Notes under the pieces: generated by a model
Told to the model about the DNA's origin: nothing
Seen by the model: only the letters and a program-made list of their open reading frames with translations
Databases searched by the model: none
Source: an uncultured Bacteroidales bacterium
GTDB lineage: Bacteria > Bacteroidota > Bacteroidia > Bacteroidales > Bacteroidaceae
DNA: 64,000 nucleotides
Direction of reading: 5' to 3'
Assembly (NCBI GenBank): GCA_937995875.1
Contig: CALKIW010000119.1
Span: 1 to 64,000, forward strand
Program-made: the position numbers and the translations under genes
In this document: positions 1 through 9,308 of the stretch, in pieces
How positions within the stretch are numbered: position 1 is the stretch's first letter
How the letters are laid out: every line of letters begins with the position of its first letter

Positions 1-455
1 AAAACTAACATGTCGTTGAATTTGAACTATAAAAGACTTTTGTTGTGTGCAATCGTTTGAACAAATTTAACAGCTAAACAACGCCAAAAGTGTTGCTGAT
101 ACGCAGGGTTTTTAAACTTTGGCATGAATATTGCAATTATTATAAGCAAATGCTTAACTATCTAATTTTCAATCTTATGTAAAATTCAATGGCCGTTGAA
201 TATTGAAGTTGCAATCCGATAATGGTAAAAAGGTATTTACCGTAATTTCTGATGTGGCGGTATGCCACGTAAACCTCTCCAACCCCTTGTCGTTTCTGTT
301 TATTTCTCAATTTGTCGATGTGAAGGTTAGCAAGATTGAGGTAACAAATCATTTGGGGTGTTTAGAAACGATGATTACAGCTCGATGTGAGATGGTCAAA
401 AGGTAATCATAAGGTGTTAAATCTGCGCTAAACTGAAATAAAAAATAACTTTTAC
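1..455. other. Gene-free left edge
   Basis: No convincing gene, RNA or hairpin is visible in this stretch upstream of the antiporter. Short open frames exist on both strands, for example 203-406 on plus, but they lack a recognisable family and a good promoter. The 3' part is AT-rich and runs into the promoter of the next gene. No copy of the dispersed intergenic repeat found in the other long gaps is seen here. Confidence 0.6.
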
Positions 456-485
456 TTGTTTTTTTTAGATTATTTGCTAACTTTG
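456..485 (+). promoter_or_regulatory. Promoter of the antiporter gene
   Basis: A -7 box TAACTTTG lies at 478-485 and a TTG at 456-458, spaced 19 bp, matching the Bacteroidota sigma-ABfr consensus (TTTG, about 19 bp, TAnnTTTG). The predicted start of transcription is near 492, leaving a leader of about 30 nt before the ATG at 522. Confidence 0.6.
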
Positions 486-521
486 TGACAAAGTATTTTT
501 TTAACATCAGTCTATTTTGCA

Positions 522-1871
522 ATGACACTGCTTATCGTCGGCATATTACTTTTGGGATACCTGCTCATTGCCACCGAAAATGTTACGAAAGTAAACAAAG
601 CTGCGGTGACAATTTTTGTGTGTACGGTGGGTTGGGTGCTCTACATAGGTTATGGCACTGATTTTGTGATGAGCCAACATGCCGGCGAGTATGCAGATTT
701 TTTGAATGGTAGAGTGTCTTCCGGTGCACTGGTCAAAGAGTTTATAGCCGATAATGTTTTTCTAAAGTACGTTGGTCGTGCTTGCGAAATAGTGTTGTTC
801 TTGCTGGCCACGATGACGATAGTGGAAATACTGGAAAACAACGGGTGTTTTGATTTTATCACCCAGCTGCTCAAAACGCGCAGCAGCAAGAAAATGCTGT
901 GGGTATCGGGCATCATTACACTGATCATTTCAGCCAATCTCGACAACCTCACCACGACGGCGATGATGCTTGTAGCCATGCGAAAGATTGTGCCTAACCG
1001 CCGACAGCGCATGATCTATGGGTCCACAATAGTGGTGGCCGCCAACTGCGGAGGGGCATTGACGGTGATAGGCAGTCCTACGGGACTGATGCTATGGAAC
1101 ACGGGCTTGGTTGCTCCATCGAATTATTCAGCTGCTCTGCTGCTGCCCTGCCTTTTGGCATGGGCCCTTCCGACATGGTGGGTGGGCAGGCTTTTGCCGG
1201 AACATATTGACACCGAACCGGTAACGATGAGATACCGGGGCGATGACACCACGCTCAATGTGTGGCAGCGATTTGCGATGTTGATATTGGGTATTGGAGG
1301 ACTTTGGTTTATTCCCACCTTTCATAATATAACGAAGCTCAGTCCATTCTTGGGTGCTTTGTGTGTGTTGTGCGTACTCTGGGTGATGAATGAGATATTT
1401 AACCGAAAACTGCTGAATATGGACAGCATGGGTGGAAGGCGAGTGCCCAAAGCCCTGTTTTATGGAAACCATCAGTTTATCCTATTTGTACTGGGCATGA
1501 TCTTGGCTCTTGGAGTGGTAAAAGAGACGGGGGCCGTAGATGTGGTATGGGAATTTTTGCAGAGCCACCGTGTAGAGAATTGGTTGCTTGCTGCAAGTGC
1601 CGGTCTTGTCAGCATAGTGTTGGATAATTTCTCTACGGCTGCGAGTTTCATCACGCTGCAACCATCGGTCGAGCTGAACGATGCTTATTGGAAGATAGTT
1701 GCCTATATGTCGGCCGTTGGCGGTAATGTGCTTACTATAGGCTCTGTTGCCGGTATGGTGTTGATGCGTACCGAAAGACTGCACGTGGGCTGGTATTTTC
1801 TTCATGTGGGATGGAAAGCAGCTGTCGGCGCAGTAGCCGGTCTGGCGGTGCTTCTGCTCACGGTGTTGTAG
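522..1871 (+). CDS. nhaD: Na+/H+ antiporter, NhaD type
   Basis: This 449-residue inner-membrane protein is hydrophobic throughout, with roughly eleven or twelve predicted membrane segments. It has the NhaD/ion-transporter superfamily look, including the charged N-(L)-D-N-L-T-T stretch near residues 140-146 and a second D-N-F-S-T stretch near 367-371, the two pseudo-symmetric half-site motifs of the family. It should exchange cytoplasmic Na+ (or Li+) for external H+ and so support pH and salt homeostasis. The ATG follows a good promoter at 456-485. The phosphofructokinase gene begins 33 nt after the stop and is probably cotranscribed. Other members of the ion-transporter superfamily, such as arsenite permeases, are the main alternative. 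Confidence 0.85.
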   Translation: MTLLIVGILLLGYLLIATENVTKVNKAAVTIFVCTVGWVLYIGYGTDFVMSQHAGEYADFLNGRVSSGALVKEFIADNVFLKYVGRACEIVLFLLATMTIVEILENNGCFDFITQLLKTRSSKKMLWVSGIITLIISANLDNLTTTAMMLVAMRKIVPNRRQRMIYGSTIVVAANCGGALTVIGSPTGLMLWNTGLVAPSNYSAALLLPCLLAWALPTWWVGRLLPEHIDTEPVTMRYRGDDTTLNVWQRFAMLILGIGGLWFIPTFHNITKLSPFLGALCVLCVLWVMNEIFNRKLLNMDSMGGRRVPKALFYGNHQFILFVLGMILALGVVKETGAVDVVWEFLQSHRVENWLLAASAGLVSIVLDNFSTAASFITLQPSVELNDAYWKIVAYMSAVGGNVLTIGSVAGMVLMRTERLHVGWYFLHVGWKAAVGAVAGLAVLLLTVL

Positions 1872-1904
1872 CGTAATAATTGAAAAATAAAAATATTAAA
1901 TACA

Positions 1905-2882
1905 ATGAGTAGAATTAAGACAATAGGAGTTCTTACGTCGGGTGGCGATGCTCCGGGAATGAATGCTGCCATACGTGCCGTGACACGAGCCGGCATCTCC
2001 AATAACTTCAAGATCAAAGCCATCTATCGTGGCTTTGACGGACTGGTTAATGGCGAAGTAAAGACTTTCTCGACAGAAAATGTATCAGGTATTATCATGC
2101 AGGGTGGAACTGTGCTGAAGACTGCAAGATCTGTGGAATTCATGACTCCTGAAGGTCGTGAAAAAGCTCTGGCTACTATACAGAAGGAGGAAATAGACGC
2201 GCTGATAGTGATTGGTGGAAACGGCTCCCTGACCGGAGCAATGCATTTTGCCCGTGAAAACGATATTTGCTGTATCGGGTTGCCGGGTACCATTGATAAT
2301 GACCTTTATGGCACTGATACCACTATAGGCTACGACACCACGTTGAACACTATTGTGGAATGTGTGGACCGCATCCGCGACACTGCGCAGAGCCATGAAC
2401 GCATCTTCTTTGTGGAGGTGATGGGACGCGATGCCGGATTCTTGGCCCAAAATGCTGCTATAGCCTGTGGAGCCGAAGCTGCCATTATTCCGGAAGATTC
2501 TACGGATGTAGACCAGTTGGCACTGTTCATGGAGCGAGGCATTCGCAAATCGAAAAGAAGTTGTATTGTCATTGTGTCAGAAAGTCCGAAATGCGGTGCA
2601 TTATATTATGCTGACCGAGTAAGAAAGGAATTTCCCACCTACGATGTGCGTGTTTCCATTCTTGGACACCTGCAGCGAGGTGGTCGGCCTTCGGCCCATG
2701 ACCGTATTTTGGCCAGCCGAACAGGAGTGGGGGCTGTCGAGGCTATATTGCAGGGACAACGCAATGTGATGATTGGCATTCGCAACAACGAAGTGGTTTA
2801 TGTGCCGCTTTCCGAGGCCATTCGTTCCGACAAGCCGTTCGATAGAAAGCTGATTAAAGTGCTCGGTGAACTAAGTATTTAA
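1905..2882 (+). CDS. pfkA: ATP-dependent 6-phosphofructokinase
   Basis: This 325-residue cytosolic enzyme phosphorylates fructose 6-phosphate to fructose 1,6-bisphosphate, the committed step of glycolysis. The family signatures are all present: the nucleotide loop T-S-G-G-D-A-P-G-M-N at residues 11-20, G-G-N-G-S at 104-108 (Gly108 region typical of ATP rather than PPi use), catalytic G-T-I-D-N-D at 128-133, and M-G-R-D-A-G near 173-178. Length matches bacterial PfkA (about 320). It sits 33 nt downstream of the antiporter gene. No terminator is visible before the promoter of the ATPase operon at 2911, so some readthrough is possible. Confidence 0.95.
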   Translation: MSRIKTIGVLTSGGDAPGMNAAIRAVTRAGISNNFKIKAIYRGFDGLVNGEVKTFSTENVSGIIMQGGTVLKTARSVEFMTPEGREKALATIQKEEIDALIVIGGNGSLTGAMHFARENDICCIGLPGTIDNDLYGTDTTIGYDTTLNTIVECVDRIRDTAQSHERIFFVEVMGRDAGFLAQNAAIACGAEAAIIPEDSTDVDQLALFMERGIRKSKRSCIVIVSESPKCGALYYADRVRKEFPTYDVRVSILGHLQRGGRPSAHDRILASRTGVGAVEAILQGQRNVMIGIRNNEVVYVPLSEAIRSDKPFDRKLIKVLGELSI

Positions 2883-2910
2883 TTGGGAAACTAAAGTTTG
2901 TTAAAAAGTG

Positions 2911-2940
2911 TTTGAGTTGTAAGAATATAATGTATATTTG
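2911..2940 (+). promoter_or_regulatory. Promoter of the ATP synthase operon
   Basis: TTTG at 2911-2914 and TATATTTG at 2933-2940 are separated by 18 bp and fit the Bacteroidota promoter consensus. The predicted transcript starts near 2947, giving an AT-rich leader of about 55 nt before atpD. No Shine-Dalgarno sequence precedes the ATG, as usual in this phylum. Confidence 0.65.
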
Positions 2941-3001
2941 TACTCATAAACGGTTTTAGGTGCCGTTACTTAATATAGAAAAACATTTAAAATAATAGCA
3001 T

Positions 3002-4528
3002 ATGTCACAAATTAGCGGACACATCTCTCAAATCATTGGCCCTGTAGTCGATGTATATTTTGATACAAAGGGTCAGGACTCGGAGAAGGTGCTTCCTAAA
3101 ATCTACGAAGCTCTCAAGGTGAAGCGTTCTGACGGCTCCGACCTTATTGTAGAGGTACAACAGCATATTGGTGAAGATACAGTGCGCTGTGTAGCTATGG
3201 ACAATACAGACGGTTTGAATCGCGGTTTGGAGGCCGTTCCTACGGGAAGTCCTATCACCATGCCTGCGGGAGAACAGATTAAGGGTCGTATGATGAATGT
3301 CATAGGACAGCCTATCGATGGTATGGGAGCTCTCGATATGAAAGGAAGCTATCCTATTCACCGTGAGGCTCCGAAGTTTGAGAATCTCTCCACACGCAAG
3401 GAGATGTTTGCGACCGGTATCAAAGTCATTGACTTGCTTGAGCCTTATATGAAGGGCGGTAAGATCGGACTGTTTGGTGGTGCCGGTGTAGGCAAAACGG
3501 TGTTGATTATGGAATTGATCAACAACATTGCCAAAGGACATGACGGCTACTCTGTTTTTGCCGGTGTGGGTGAGCGTACCCGTGAGGGCAATGACCTGAT
3601 TAGAGATATGTTGGAGTCGGGCGTAGTACGCTACGGTGATAAGTTCAGAAAGGCAATGGATGAGGGAAAATGGGATCTTTCTCTTGTTGATCCGGAAGAA
3701 CTGAAAAAATCACAGGCTACCCTGATTTACGGGCAGATGAATGAGCCGCCGGGGGCGCGTGCATCGGTGGCGTTATCCGGATTGACTGTGGCTGAGGAAT
3801 TCCGTGATCATGGTGGCAAGGATGGTGCTCCGACCGATATCATGTTCTTTATCGACAACATATTCCGTTTCACCCAAGCGGGGTCAGAAGTTTCTGCCTT
3901 GTTGGGACGTATGCCTTCAGCTGTGGGTTATCAGCCAACGTTGGCTTCAGAAATGGGTGCCATGCAAGAGCGTATTACATCAACAAAGAATGGCTCTATT
4001 ACATCCGTTCAAGCCGTATATGTGCCTGCCGACGACTTAACCGACCCGGCTCCTGCTACGACATTCAGCCACTTGGATGCAACAACAGTGCTTGACCGTA
4101 AGATTGCCGAGTTGGGAATCTATCCCGCTGTAGATCCGTTGGGCAGTACGTCACGCATCCTTGACCCATTGATTGTGGGGAAGGAGCATTACGATTGTGC
4201 ACAGCGCGTGAAAGAAACGCTCCAACATTACAACGATTTGCAGGATATTATAGCTATTCTTGGTATGGATGAGCTTTCCGATGAGGACAAGTTGGTGGTA
4301 AGCCGTGCACGTCGTGTGCAGCGTTTCCTGTCGCAACCTTTCACGGTGGCAGAGCAGTTTACCGGAGTTTCGGGAGTGATGGTAAGTATTGAAGACACCA
4401 TCAAGGGCTTCAACGCCATTCTCGACGGAGAGGTGGACAATCTTCCTGAACAGGCGTTCATGAACGTTGGGACAATAGATGACGCTATTGCTAAGGGCAA
4501 GAAGCTGATGGAACAGGCCAAAGGATAA
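3002..4528 (+). CDS. atpD: F1Fo ATP synthase subunit beta
   Basis: This is the catalytic F1 subunit, 508 residues. The Walker A loop G-G-A-G-V-G-K-T is at residues 159-166, followed by G-E-R-T-R-E-G-N-D-L, the F-F-I-D-N-I-F-R Walker B region, and D-E-L-S-D-E-D-K near the C-terminus (the DELSEED lever). It is about 35-40 residues longer than E. coli AtpD, largely because of a charged insert between G-E-R-T-R-E-G-N and Q-M-N-E-P-P-G-A-R, an insert known from Bacteroidota beta subunits. It is the first gene of the operon, with atpC starting 6 nt after its stop. Confidence 0.98.
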   Translation: MSQISGHISQIIGPVVDVYFDTKGQDSEKVLPKIYEALKVKRSDGSDLIVEVQQHIGEDTVRCVAMDNTDGLNRGLEAVPTGSPITMPAGEQIKGRMMNVIGQPIDGMGALDMKGSYPIHREAPKFENLSTRKEMFATGIKVIDLLEPYMKGGKIGLFGGAGVGKTVLIMELINNIAKGHDGYSVFAGVGERTREGNDLIRDMLESGVVRYGDKFRKAMDEGKWDLSLVDPEELKKSQATLIYGQMNEPPGARASVALSGLTVAEEFRDHGGKDGAPTDIMFFIDNIFRFTQAGSEVSALLGRMPSAVGYQPTLASEMGAMQERITSTKNGSITSVQAVYVPADDLTDPAPATTFSHLDATTVLDRKIAELGIYPAVDPLGSTSRILDPLIVGKEHYDCAQRVKETLQHYNDLQDIIAILGMDELSDEDKLVVSRARRVQRFLSQPFTVAEQFTGVSGVMVSIEDTIKGFNAILDGEVDNLPEQAFMNVGTIDDAIAKGKKLMEQAKG

Positions 4529-4534
4529 GCGCTT

Positions 4535-4774
4535 ATGTTGACTCTGAAAATTGTTTCTCCGGAAAAAATAGTCTATGACGGGCCATGCGAAAGCATTAAA
4601 GTGCCCGGAACATTGGGCTCTTTTGAAATCTTGAGCAACCATGCCCCAATTATTTCTTCGCTCGAAACAGGCATCGTGGAATATGTCACGGAATCGGGGA
4701 AAGAAACGTTGGAAATCGATGGCGGTTTTATAGAGGTATGTAAGAACGTTGTCAATTTGTGCGTGGAGGTATAG
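4535..4774 (+). CDS. atpC: F1Fo ATP synthase subunit epsilon (short form)
   Basis: This 79-residue protein matches only the N-terminal beta-sandwich domain of epsilon, including the G-x-x-G-S-F-E-I-L-S-N-H-A-P motif around residues 26-39. The C-terminal helical hairpin that inhibits ATP hydrolysis in E. coli is absent, as is usual in Bacteroidales. It should link gamma to the c-ring in the central stalk, and its auto-inhibitory role is presumably lost. It lies immediately after atpD and before a small membrane-protein gene. Confidence 0.92.
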   Translation: MLTLKIVSPEKIVYDGPCESIKVPGTLGSFEILSNHAPIISSLETGIVEYVTESGKETLEIDGGFIEVCKNVVNLCVEV

Positions 4775-4796
4775 AGGTTGATAAAAGCACGGGAAG

Positions 4797-5207
4797 ATGA
4801 CACGAAAAGACATAGAACACATAGGTTGGCAGTATCGCAAACAAGGACTTATCTTGATTGGAGTGCTGTTTCTTGTGGCACTGCTTGCCGTGAATATCGG
4901 GCATTTCAACATTATTCTTACACCATTGATTATCAGTGCGACTTATGCTCTGGTATTTGAAATGTCAGAAGGAACAATATGGGTTAAGGTAGCTAAAAAC
5001 TCCACAGAAAACCTGCCTAATTTCTTTTTGGGCGTGTCGGGGGTGAGGATATTGACAGCTCTGGCAGTGATGTTTGCTTATTATCTTGTTGCCGGTCGAG
5101 ATGCAATGTTGGTTTTTTTTCTGGTTTTTGCGGTGTTTTATATTGCAATACTGGGACATCACGTGGCCTTTTTCCGCAAGCATACGGATATTTCAATAGA
5201 CGAATAG
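4797..5207 (+). CDS. Small membrane protein of the ATPase operon (AtpI-like position)
   Basis: This 136-residue protein has four hydrophobic segments, at about residues 17-33, 38-54, 80-100 and 104-120, so it is an inner-membrane protein. It sits between epsilon and subunit a, where Bacteroidota encode a poorly characterised protein. By position and topology it may be the counterpart of AtpI, which helps c-ring assembly or Mg2+ handling in other bacteria. Sequence similarity to AtpI is not obvious by eye, so the role is inferred from context. The start is the ATG at 4797, 22 nt after atpC; 15 nt separate it from atpB. Confidence 0.8.
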   Translation: MTRKDIEHIGWQYRKQGLILIGVLFLVALLAVNIGHFNIILTPLIISATYALVFEMSEGTIWVKVAKNSTENLPNFFLGVSGVRILTALAVMFAYYLVAGRDAMLVFFLVFAVFYIAILGHHVAFFRKHTDISIDE

Positions 5208-5222
5208 AAAAATAAAAGAATA

Positions 5223-6269
5223 ATGAAACATATAAAATCATTGCTTCTTCTAATCATATTGGCACTGTTACCTTTACAGCTCCGTGCAGCCGATGGTGAA
5301 CAAGGGAGTGAGATTGATATACCGGAGATTGTGCTTGAACATCTTTCGGATGCGTATGAGTGGCATATTGCATCCTATAAGGGAAAGAGCCTTCACATCC
5401 CGTTGCCCATCATTTTACGTAGTAGTGCTACGGGAGAGTGGACTTTCTGTACGGCGGAAACATTGCCTGAGCCCTTTTATTTCGATGCAGAACATCACGG
5501 CAAGATATATGAGAAGATGGCTGACGGCACAACCGTGCGCCCGATAGACTTGAGCATCACTAAGAGTGTAGCTCAGATATGGATAGTGGTGATTATACTG
5601 ATCAGCGTTTTTCTTTCTTGTGCAAAATGGTATAAGAAACGTGATGAGAAAAGCGAAGCACCGAAAGGGTTTGTCGGAATGATGGAAATGTTTGTGATGT
5701 ATATCAATGATGACATCATAAAATCGTCTATTGGCGAAAAGCATTACCGCAGGTTTGCCCCTTATTTACTGACGGTGTTTTTCTTCATTCTTACTTGTAA
5801 TTTGGTTGGACTGATACCGGTTTTTCCCGGTGGAGGAAATGTAACCGGCAATATCAACATTACGTTTTTTCTTGCCGTATGTACAATGTTGGCCATCAAT
5901 ATCTTTGGTAACAAAGCGTATTGGAAGGATATATTCTGGCCACATGTCCCTGTTTTTCTGAAGGCACCAGTGCCATTGATGCCGGTTATTGAACTTTTTG
6001 GTGTGTTTACCAAGCCATTCGCCTTGATGATCCGTCTCTTTGCGAATATGATGGCAGGGCATGCGATTGTCCTGAGTTTCACTTGCGTGATTTTCTTGGG
6101 ATGGACGATGGGAGTTGGTCTTGGTTTGGGGTTGAATGCTTTCGGCATTATCATGTTGCTGTTCATGAATGCCCTTGAAATACTGGTGGCCTTTGTACAG
6201 GCTTATGTGTTCACACTGCTTAGTGCGGTGTTCATCGGTTTGGCTCATCAGGAAAGTGTCGCAGAGTAA
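5223..6269 (+). CDS. atpB: F1Fo ATP synthase subunit a
   Basis: This is the proton-channel subunit of Fo, 348 residues, longer than E. coli AtpB (271). Residues 1-22 form a signal-peptide-like segment ending in L-R-A-A. A polar domain of about 95 residues, likely periplasmic, follows before the first conserved membrane helix near 118-132; this N-terminal extension is typical of Bacteroidota. The essential arginine is Arg271 in M-I-R-L-F-A-N-M-M-A-G-H, with Glu319 and Gln326 in the last helices. It acts with the c-ring to pass protons. The 99-nt gap to atpE holds a small hairpin around GGAG...CTCC (6303-6316). Confidence 0.96.
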   Translation: MKHIKSLLLLIILALLPLQLRAADGEQGSEIDIPEIVLEHLSDAYEWHIASYKGKSLHIPLPIILRSSATGEWTFCTAETLPEPFYFDAEHHGKIYEKMADGTTVRPIDLSITKSVAQIWIVVIILISVFLSCAKWYKKRDEKSEAPKGFVGMMEMFVMYINDDIIKSSIGEKHYRRFAPYLLTVFFFILTCNLVGLIPVFPGGGNVTGNINITFFLAVCTMLAINIFGNKAYWKDIFWPHVPVFLKAPVPLMPVIELFGVFTKPFALMIRLFANMMAGHAIVLSFTCVIFLGWTMGVGLGLGLNAFGIIMLLFMNALEILVAFVQAYVFTLLSAVFIGLAHQESVAE

Positions 6270-6368
6270 TATTACAGAAAATCTCGTGAAATTATAATGT
6301 GGAGTAACGTATGCTCCAACAAACGTAAACGAATAAATAATAAATAACAATTTAAAAAACTTAGAATT

Positions 6369-6608
6369 ATGATTATTTCAACATTATTGGCTGCAGAAGG
6401 CTTGGCACAGCTGGGTACGGGTATTGGTGCAGGTATTGCTACGATTGGCGCAGGTATTGGTATTGGTAGGATTGGTGGCCAAGCTATGGACGCTATCGCA
6501 CGTCAGCCAGAGGCTTCGGGCAAGATTCAGACAAATATGATTCTTACTTCTGCATTTGTTGAGGGCTGTGCGCTTTTTGCTATTGCAGCCTGTGCATTCT
6601 TGATCTAA
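6369..6608 (+). CDS. atpE: F1Fo ATP synthase subunit c
   Basis: This 79-residue hairpin proteolipid forms the rotor ring. The first helix carries the glycine repeat G-I-G-A-G-I-A-T-I-G-A-G-I-G-I-G, the polar loop is R-Q-P-E at residues 45-48, and the ion-binding carboxylate is Glu65 in F-V-E-G-C. Compared with Na+-binding rings (Gln32, Glu65, Ser66 in Ilyobacter) the matching positions here are Ile32 and Gly66, so a proton rather than Na+ is the likely coupling ion; this is inference from residues. The gene is preceded by the longest gap in the operon, which may allow extra translation of this multi-copy subunit. Confidence 0.96.
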   Translation: MIISTLLAAEGLAQLGTGIGAGIATIGAGIGIGRIGGQAMDAIARQPEASGKIQTNMILTSAFVEGCALFAIAACAFLI

Positions 6609-6621
6609 TAAAGAATATCAA

Positions 6622-7143
6622 ATGGATAATTTACCATCAATATTAACGCCGGACTTAGGACTCCTGTTTTGGATGCTCTTGGCGTTCTTGGTGGTCTTTG
6701 GTGTTCTTGCTAAATTTGGTTTCCCTGCCATTACAAAAATGGTGGAAGACCGAAAGAAATACATTGACGAGAGTTTGCGCAAGGCACACGAAGCCTCAGA
6801 ACGACTTGAGAATATTAAGCAGGAAGGTGAGTCCATGCTGCAAGAGGCTCGTGAGAAACAGGCTATGTTGTTGAAAGAAGCAACAGACACTCGCGATGCT
6901 ATCATAGAGAAAGCTCAGGAGAGAGCGAGGGCAGAAGGTGCTCGGTTGCTATCTGATGCCAAGACGCAGATAGAGGCAGAGAAACAGAATGCTATTCGCG
7001 ACATCCGCTCCCAAGTGGCAGAACTTTCTGTGAAGATTGCAGAGAAGATTGTCAAGCAACAGCTTTCCTCAGACGATAAGCAGATGGAACTGATAGACAA
7101 ACTGCTGGATGAGGTTTCTGAAGATAACAAACGTGAACAATAA
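6622..7143 (+). CDS. atpF: F1Fo ATP synthase subunit b
   Basis: This 173-residue peripheral-stalk subunit has one N-terminal membrane helix (about residues 12-32), then a long charged alpha-helical region rich in Ala, Glu, Lys and Arg from residue 38 to about 150 that forms the dimeric stator coiled coil. It ties subunit a to delta and alpha. It starts 13 nt after atpE and its stop codon is followed almost directly by atpH. Confidence 0.95.
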   Translation: MDNLPSILTPDLGLLFWMLLAFLVVFGVLAKFGFPAITKMVEDRKKYIDESLRKAHEASERLENIKQEGESMLQEAREKQAMLLKEATDTRDAIIEKAQERARAEGARLLSDAKTQIEAEKQNAIRDIRSQVAELSVKIAEKIVKQQLSSDDKQMELIDKLLDEVSEDNKREQ

Positions 7144-7154
7144 ATGTGCAGCTT

Positions 7155-7691
7155 ATGGAATTAGGTGTAATATCGGTTAGATACGCCCGTGCGCTGATGA
7201 AAAGTGCTACGGAGTTGAAGCAAGAGGACAAGGTTTACAAGGAGATGCAAGTGTTAGCACAGAGCTATATCCAAGTACCGGAGCTTCGCTTCACGATAGA
7301 TAACCCCATGCTCGCCCAAGACAAAAAGCAAACTTTGCTCGAAACGGCTTGTGGAACTGAGGTTTCCGACCTGACGAAGCGATTCATTGCTCTTGTCTTG
7401 AAAGAGGGCAGGGAGAGCACCCTGCAATTTATGGCTGCCTCTTACATCACGCTTTATCGACAACAGAAGAATATCACTCGTGGAAGGCTCATCACTGCTA
7501 CGCCGGTTTCTCCGGACGTGGAGGCAAAGATGAAGCAGATGGTGGTGAGTAAAACACGAGGTACCGTTGAGTTTAATACAGAGATAGACCCTGATATCAT
7601 TGGAGGTTTTATCTTGGAGTATGATACCTACAGAATGGATGCAAGCGTAAAGACCAAGCTCAATACAGTCTTGACCGCATTGCGGAAATAA
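7155..7691 (+). CDS. atpH: F1Fo ATP synthase subunit delta
   Basis: This 178-residue stator protein (OSCP family) caps the F1 head and binds subunit b. The N-terminal helical domain begins M-E-L-G-V-I-S-V-R-Y-A-R-A-L, and the C-terminal part has the conserved D-P-x-I-x-G-G-F-I-L region at about residues 148-157. An in-frame GTG lies 9 nt upstream at 7146, but the ATG at 7155 is preferred because the family usually begins just before V-R-Y-A-R-A-L. The gap to atpF is only 11 nt. Confidence 0.93.
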   Translation: MELGVISVRYARALMKSATELKQEDKVYKEMQVLAQSYIQVPELRFTIDNPMLAQDKKQTLLETACGTEVSDLTKRFIALVLKEGRESTLQFMAASYITLYRQQKNITRGRLITATPVSPDVEAKMKQMVVSKTRGTVEFNTEIDPDIIGGFILEYDTYRMDASVKTKLNTVLTALRK

Positions 7692-7707
7692 ACAATAAAT
7701 AATAACA

Positions 7708-9300
7708 ATGTCAGATAAAATAAAACCAAGCGAAGTATCAGAAGTTCTTCTGAAGCAACTAAAAAACATCAGTGCCGACGAGAAGTTTGACGAGGTAGGT
7801 ACAGTGCTTACAGTCAGCGATGGAGTGGCACGAATTTACGGTCTTCGCAATGCTGAGGCAAATGAGTTGCTTGAGTTTGAGAATGGTACGATGGCTATTG
7901 TCATGAACCTTGAGGAAGACAACGTGGGTTGTGTTCTGTTAGGGTCTACGGTTGGCATCAAGGAGGGACAGTCGGTGAAACGCACCCATCGCATTGCTTC
8001 TATCCGTGTGAATGACAGTTTTTTAGGACGTGTGGTTAATCCGCTGGGTCAGCCTATTGATGGCAAGGGAGACCTCGATTTAACAGAGTCTTTCGAGATG
8101 CCGCTTGACCGTAAAGCTCCCGGTGTGATTTATCGTCAGCCTGTAAAAGAACCTTTGCAGACCGGATTAAAATCCGTAGACTCCATGATTCCTATCGGAC
8201 GTGGTCAGCGCGAGCTCATCATTGGCGACCGTCAGACAGGCAAGACAGCCATTGCCATCGATACTATTATTAACCAAAAGGGCAACTATGAGGCCGGTAA
8301 GCCCGTATATTGCATTTATGTTGCTATTGGTCAGAAAGCCAGTACGGTAGCGACTTTGGTAGAGACGCTGAGGGAACGCGGTGCTTTGCCATATTCCATT
8401 ATTGTGAGCGCCACGGCTGCCGACCCTGCTGCCATGCAATATTATGCGCCGTTTGCGGGAGCCGCCATAGGAGAATATTTCCGCGATCGGGGATACCACG
8501 CCTTGGTGGTCTATGATGACCTCTCTAAACAGGCCGTTGCTTATCGTGAGGTTTCCTTGATTCTTCGTCGTCCGTCAGGACGTGAGGCTTATCCCGGTGA
8601 TGTGTTCTATCTTCACTCTCGCTTGCTTGAACGTGCGGCACGAATTAACAATCAGCAGGAAGTAGCAGAACAAATGAATGACCTCCCCGAATGTCTCAAG
8701 GGACATGTACGTGGCGGAGGCTCTCTCACAGCACTGCCTATTATTGAGACGCAGGCCGGAGACGTGTCTGCCTATATTCCGACGAACGTAATCTCTATTA
8801 CCGACGGGCAAATTTACCTTGAGTCTAATCTTTTCAACCAAGGTTTCCGCCCTGCCATCAATGTGGGTATTTCGGTATCTCGTGTGGGTGGATCGGCACA
8901 GGTAAAGAGTATGAAGAAGGTTGCCGGAACACTGAAGATTGATATGGCTCAGTATCGTGAGCTGGAGGCTTTTTCCAAATTTTCGAGTGATATGGACCCT
9001 GTAACAGCAATGACACTTGACCGAGGAAGAAAGAACAATCAGTTGCTGATACAGCCTCAATATAGTCCGATGCCAATGGGAGAACAAATTGCTATTCTCT
9101 ATTGTGGTGTACACGGATTGATGCAAGGAGTTCCTGTAGAACAGGTGCGCACTTGTCAGGATCAGTTCCTTGAGCAGATGCGGTCGCAGCATCAGGATGT
9201 GTTGGATGAGCTTGCCAATGGTAAACTCGAAGACTCCAGCACCAAAACCATAGAGGAAGTAATGGGTAACATTATCGGACAATTTAAGAAAAAGAAATAG
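7708..9300 (+). CDS. atpA: F1Fo ATP synthase subunit alpha
   Basis: This 530-residue non-catalytic nucleotide-binding F1 subunit has the P-loop G-D-R-Q-T-G-K-T at residues 173-180 and the alpha signature P-A-I-N-V-G-I-S-V-S-R-V-G-G. It alternates with beta in the F1 hexamer. Length is slightly above E. coli (513). It lies 16 nt after atpH and 8 nt before atpG, in the second half of the split alpha/beta arrangement typical of this phylum. Confidence 0.98.
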   Translation: MSDKIKPSEVSEVLLKQLKNISADEKFDEVGTVLTVSDGVARIYGLRNAEANELLEFENGTMAIVMNLEEDNVGCVLLGSTVGIKEGQSVKRTHRIASIRVNDSFLGRVVNPLGQPIDGKGDLDLTESFEMPLDRKAPGVIYRQPVKEPLQTGLKSVDSMIPIGRGQRELIIGDRQTGKTAIAIDTIINQKGNYEAGKPVYCIYVAIGQKASTVATLVETLRERGALPYSIIVSATAADPAAMQYYAPFAGAAIGEYFRDRGYHALVVYDDLSKQAVAYREVSLILRRPSGREAYPGDVFYLHSRLLERAARINNQQEVAEQMNDLPECLKGHVRGGGSLTALPIIETQAGDVSAYIPTNVISITDGQIYLESNLFNQGFRPAINVGISVSRVGGSAQVKSMKKVAGTLKIDMAQYRELEAFSKFSSDMDPVTAMTLDRGRKNNQLLIQPQYSPMPMGEQIAILYCGVHGLMQGVPVEQVRTCQDQFLEQMRSQHQDVLDELANGKLEDSSTKTIEEVMGNIIGQFKKKK

Positions 9301-9308
9301 GATAAACT

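Noticed and set aside
203..406. 67-residue open frame before the antiporter
   Set aside because: No recognisable motif, no suitable promoter, and a competing frame of the same size on the other strand.
8575..9282. Long antisense frame in atpA (and similar ones at 4151-4912 and 3005-3541)
   Set aside because: Arises from codon bias of the true sense gene, has no family match and no promoter.
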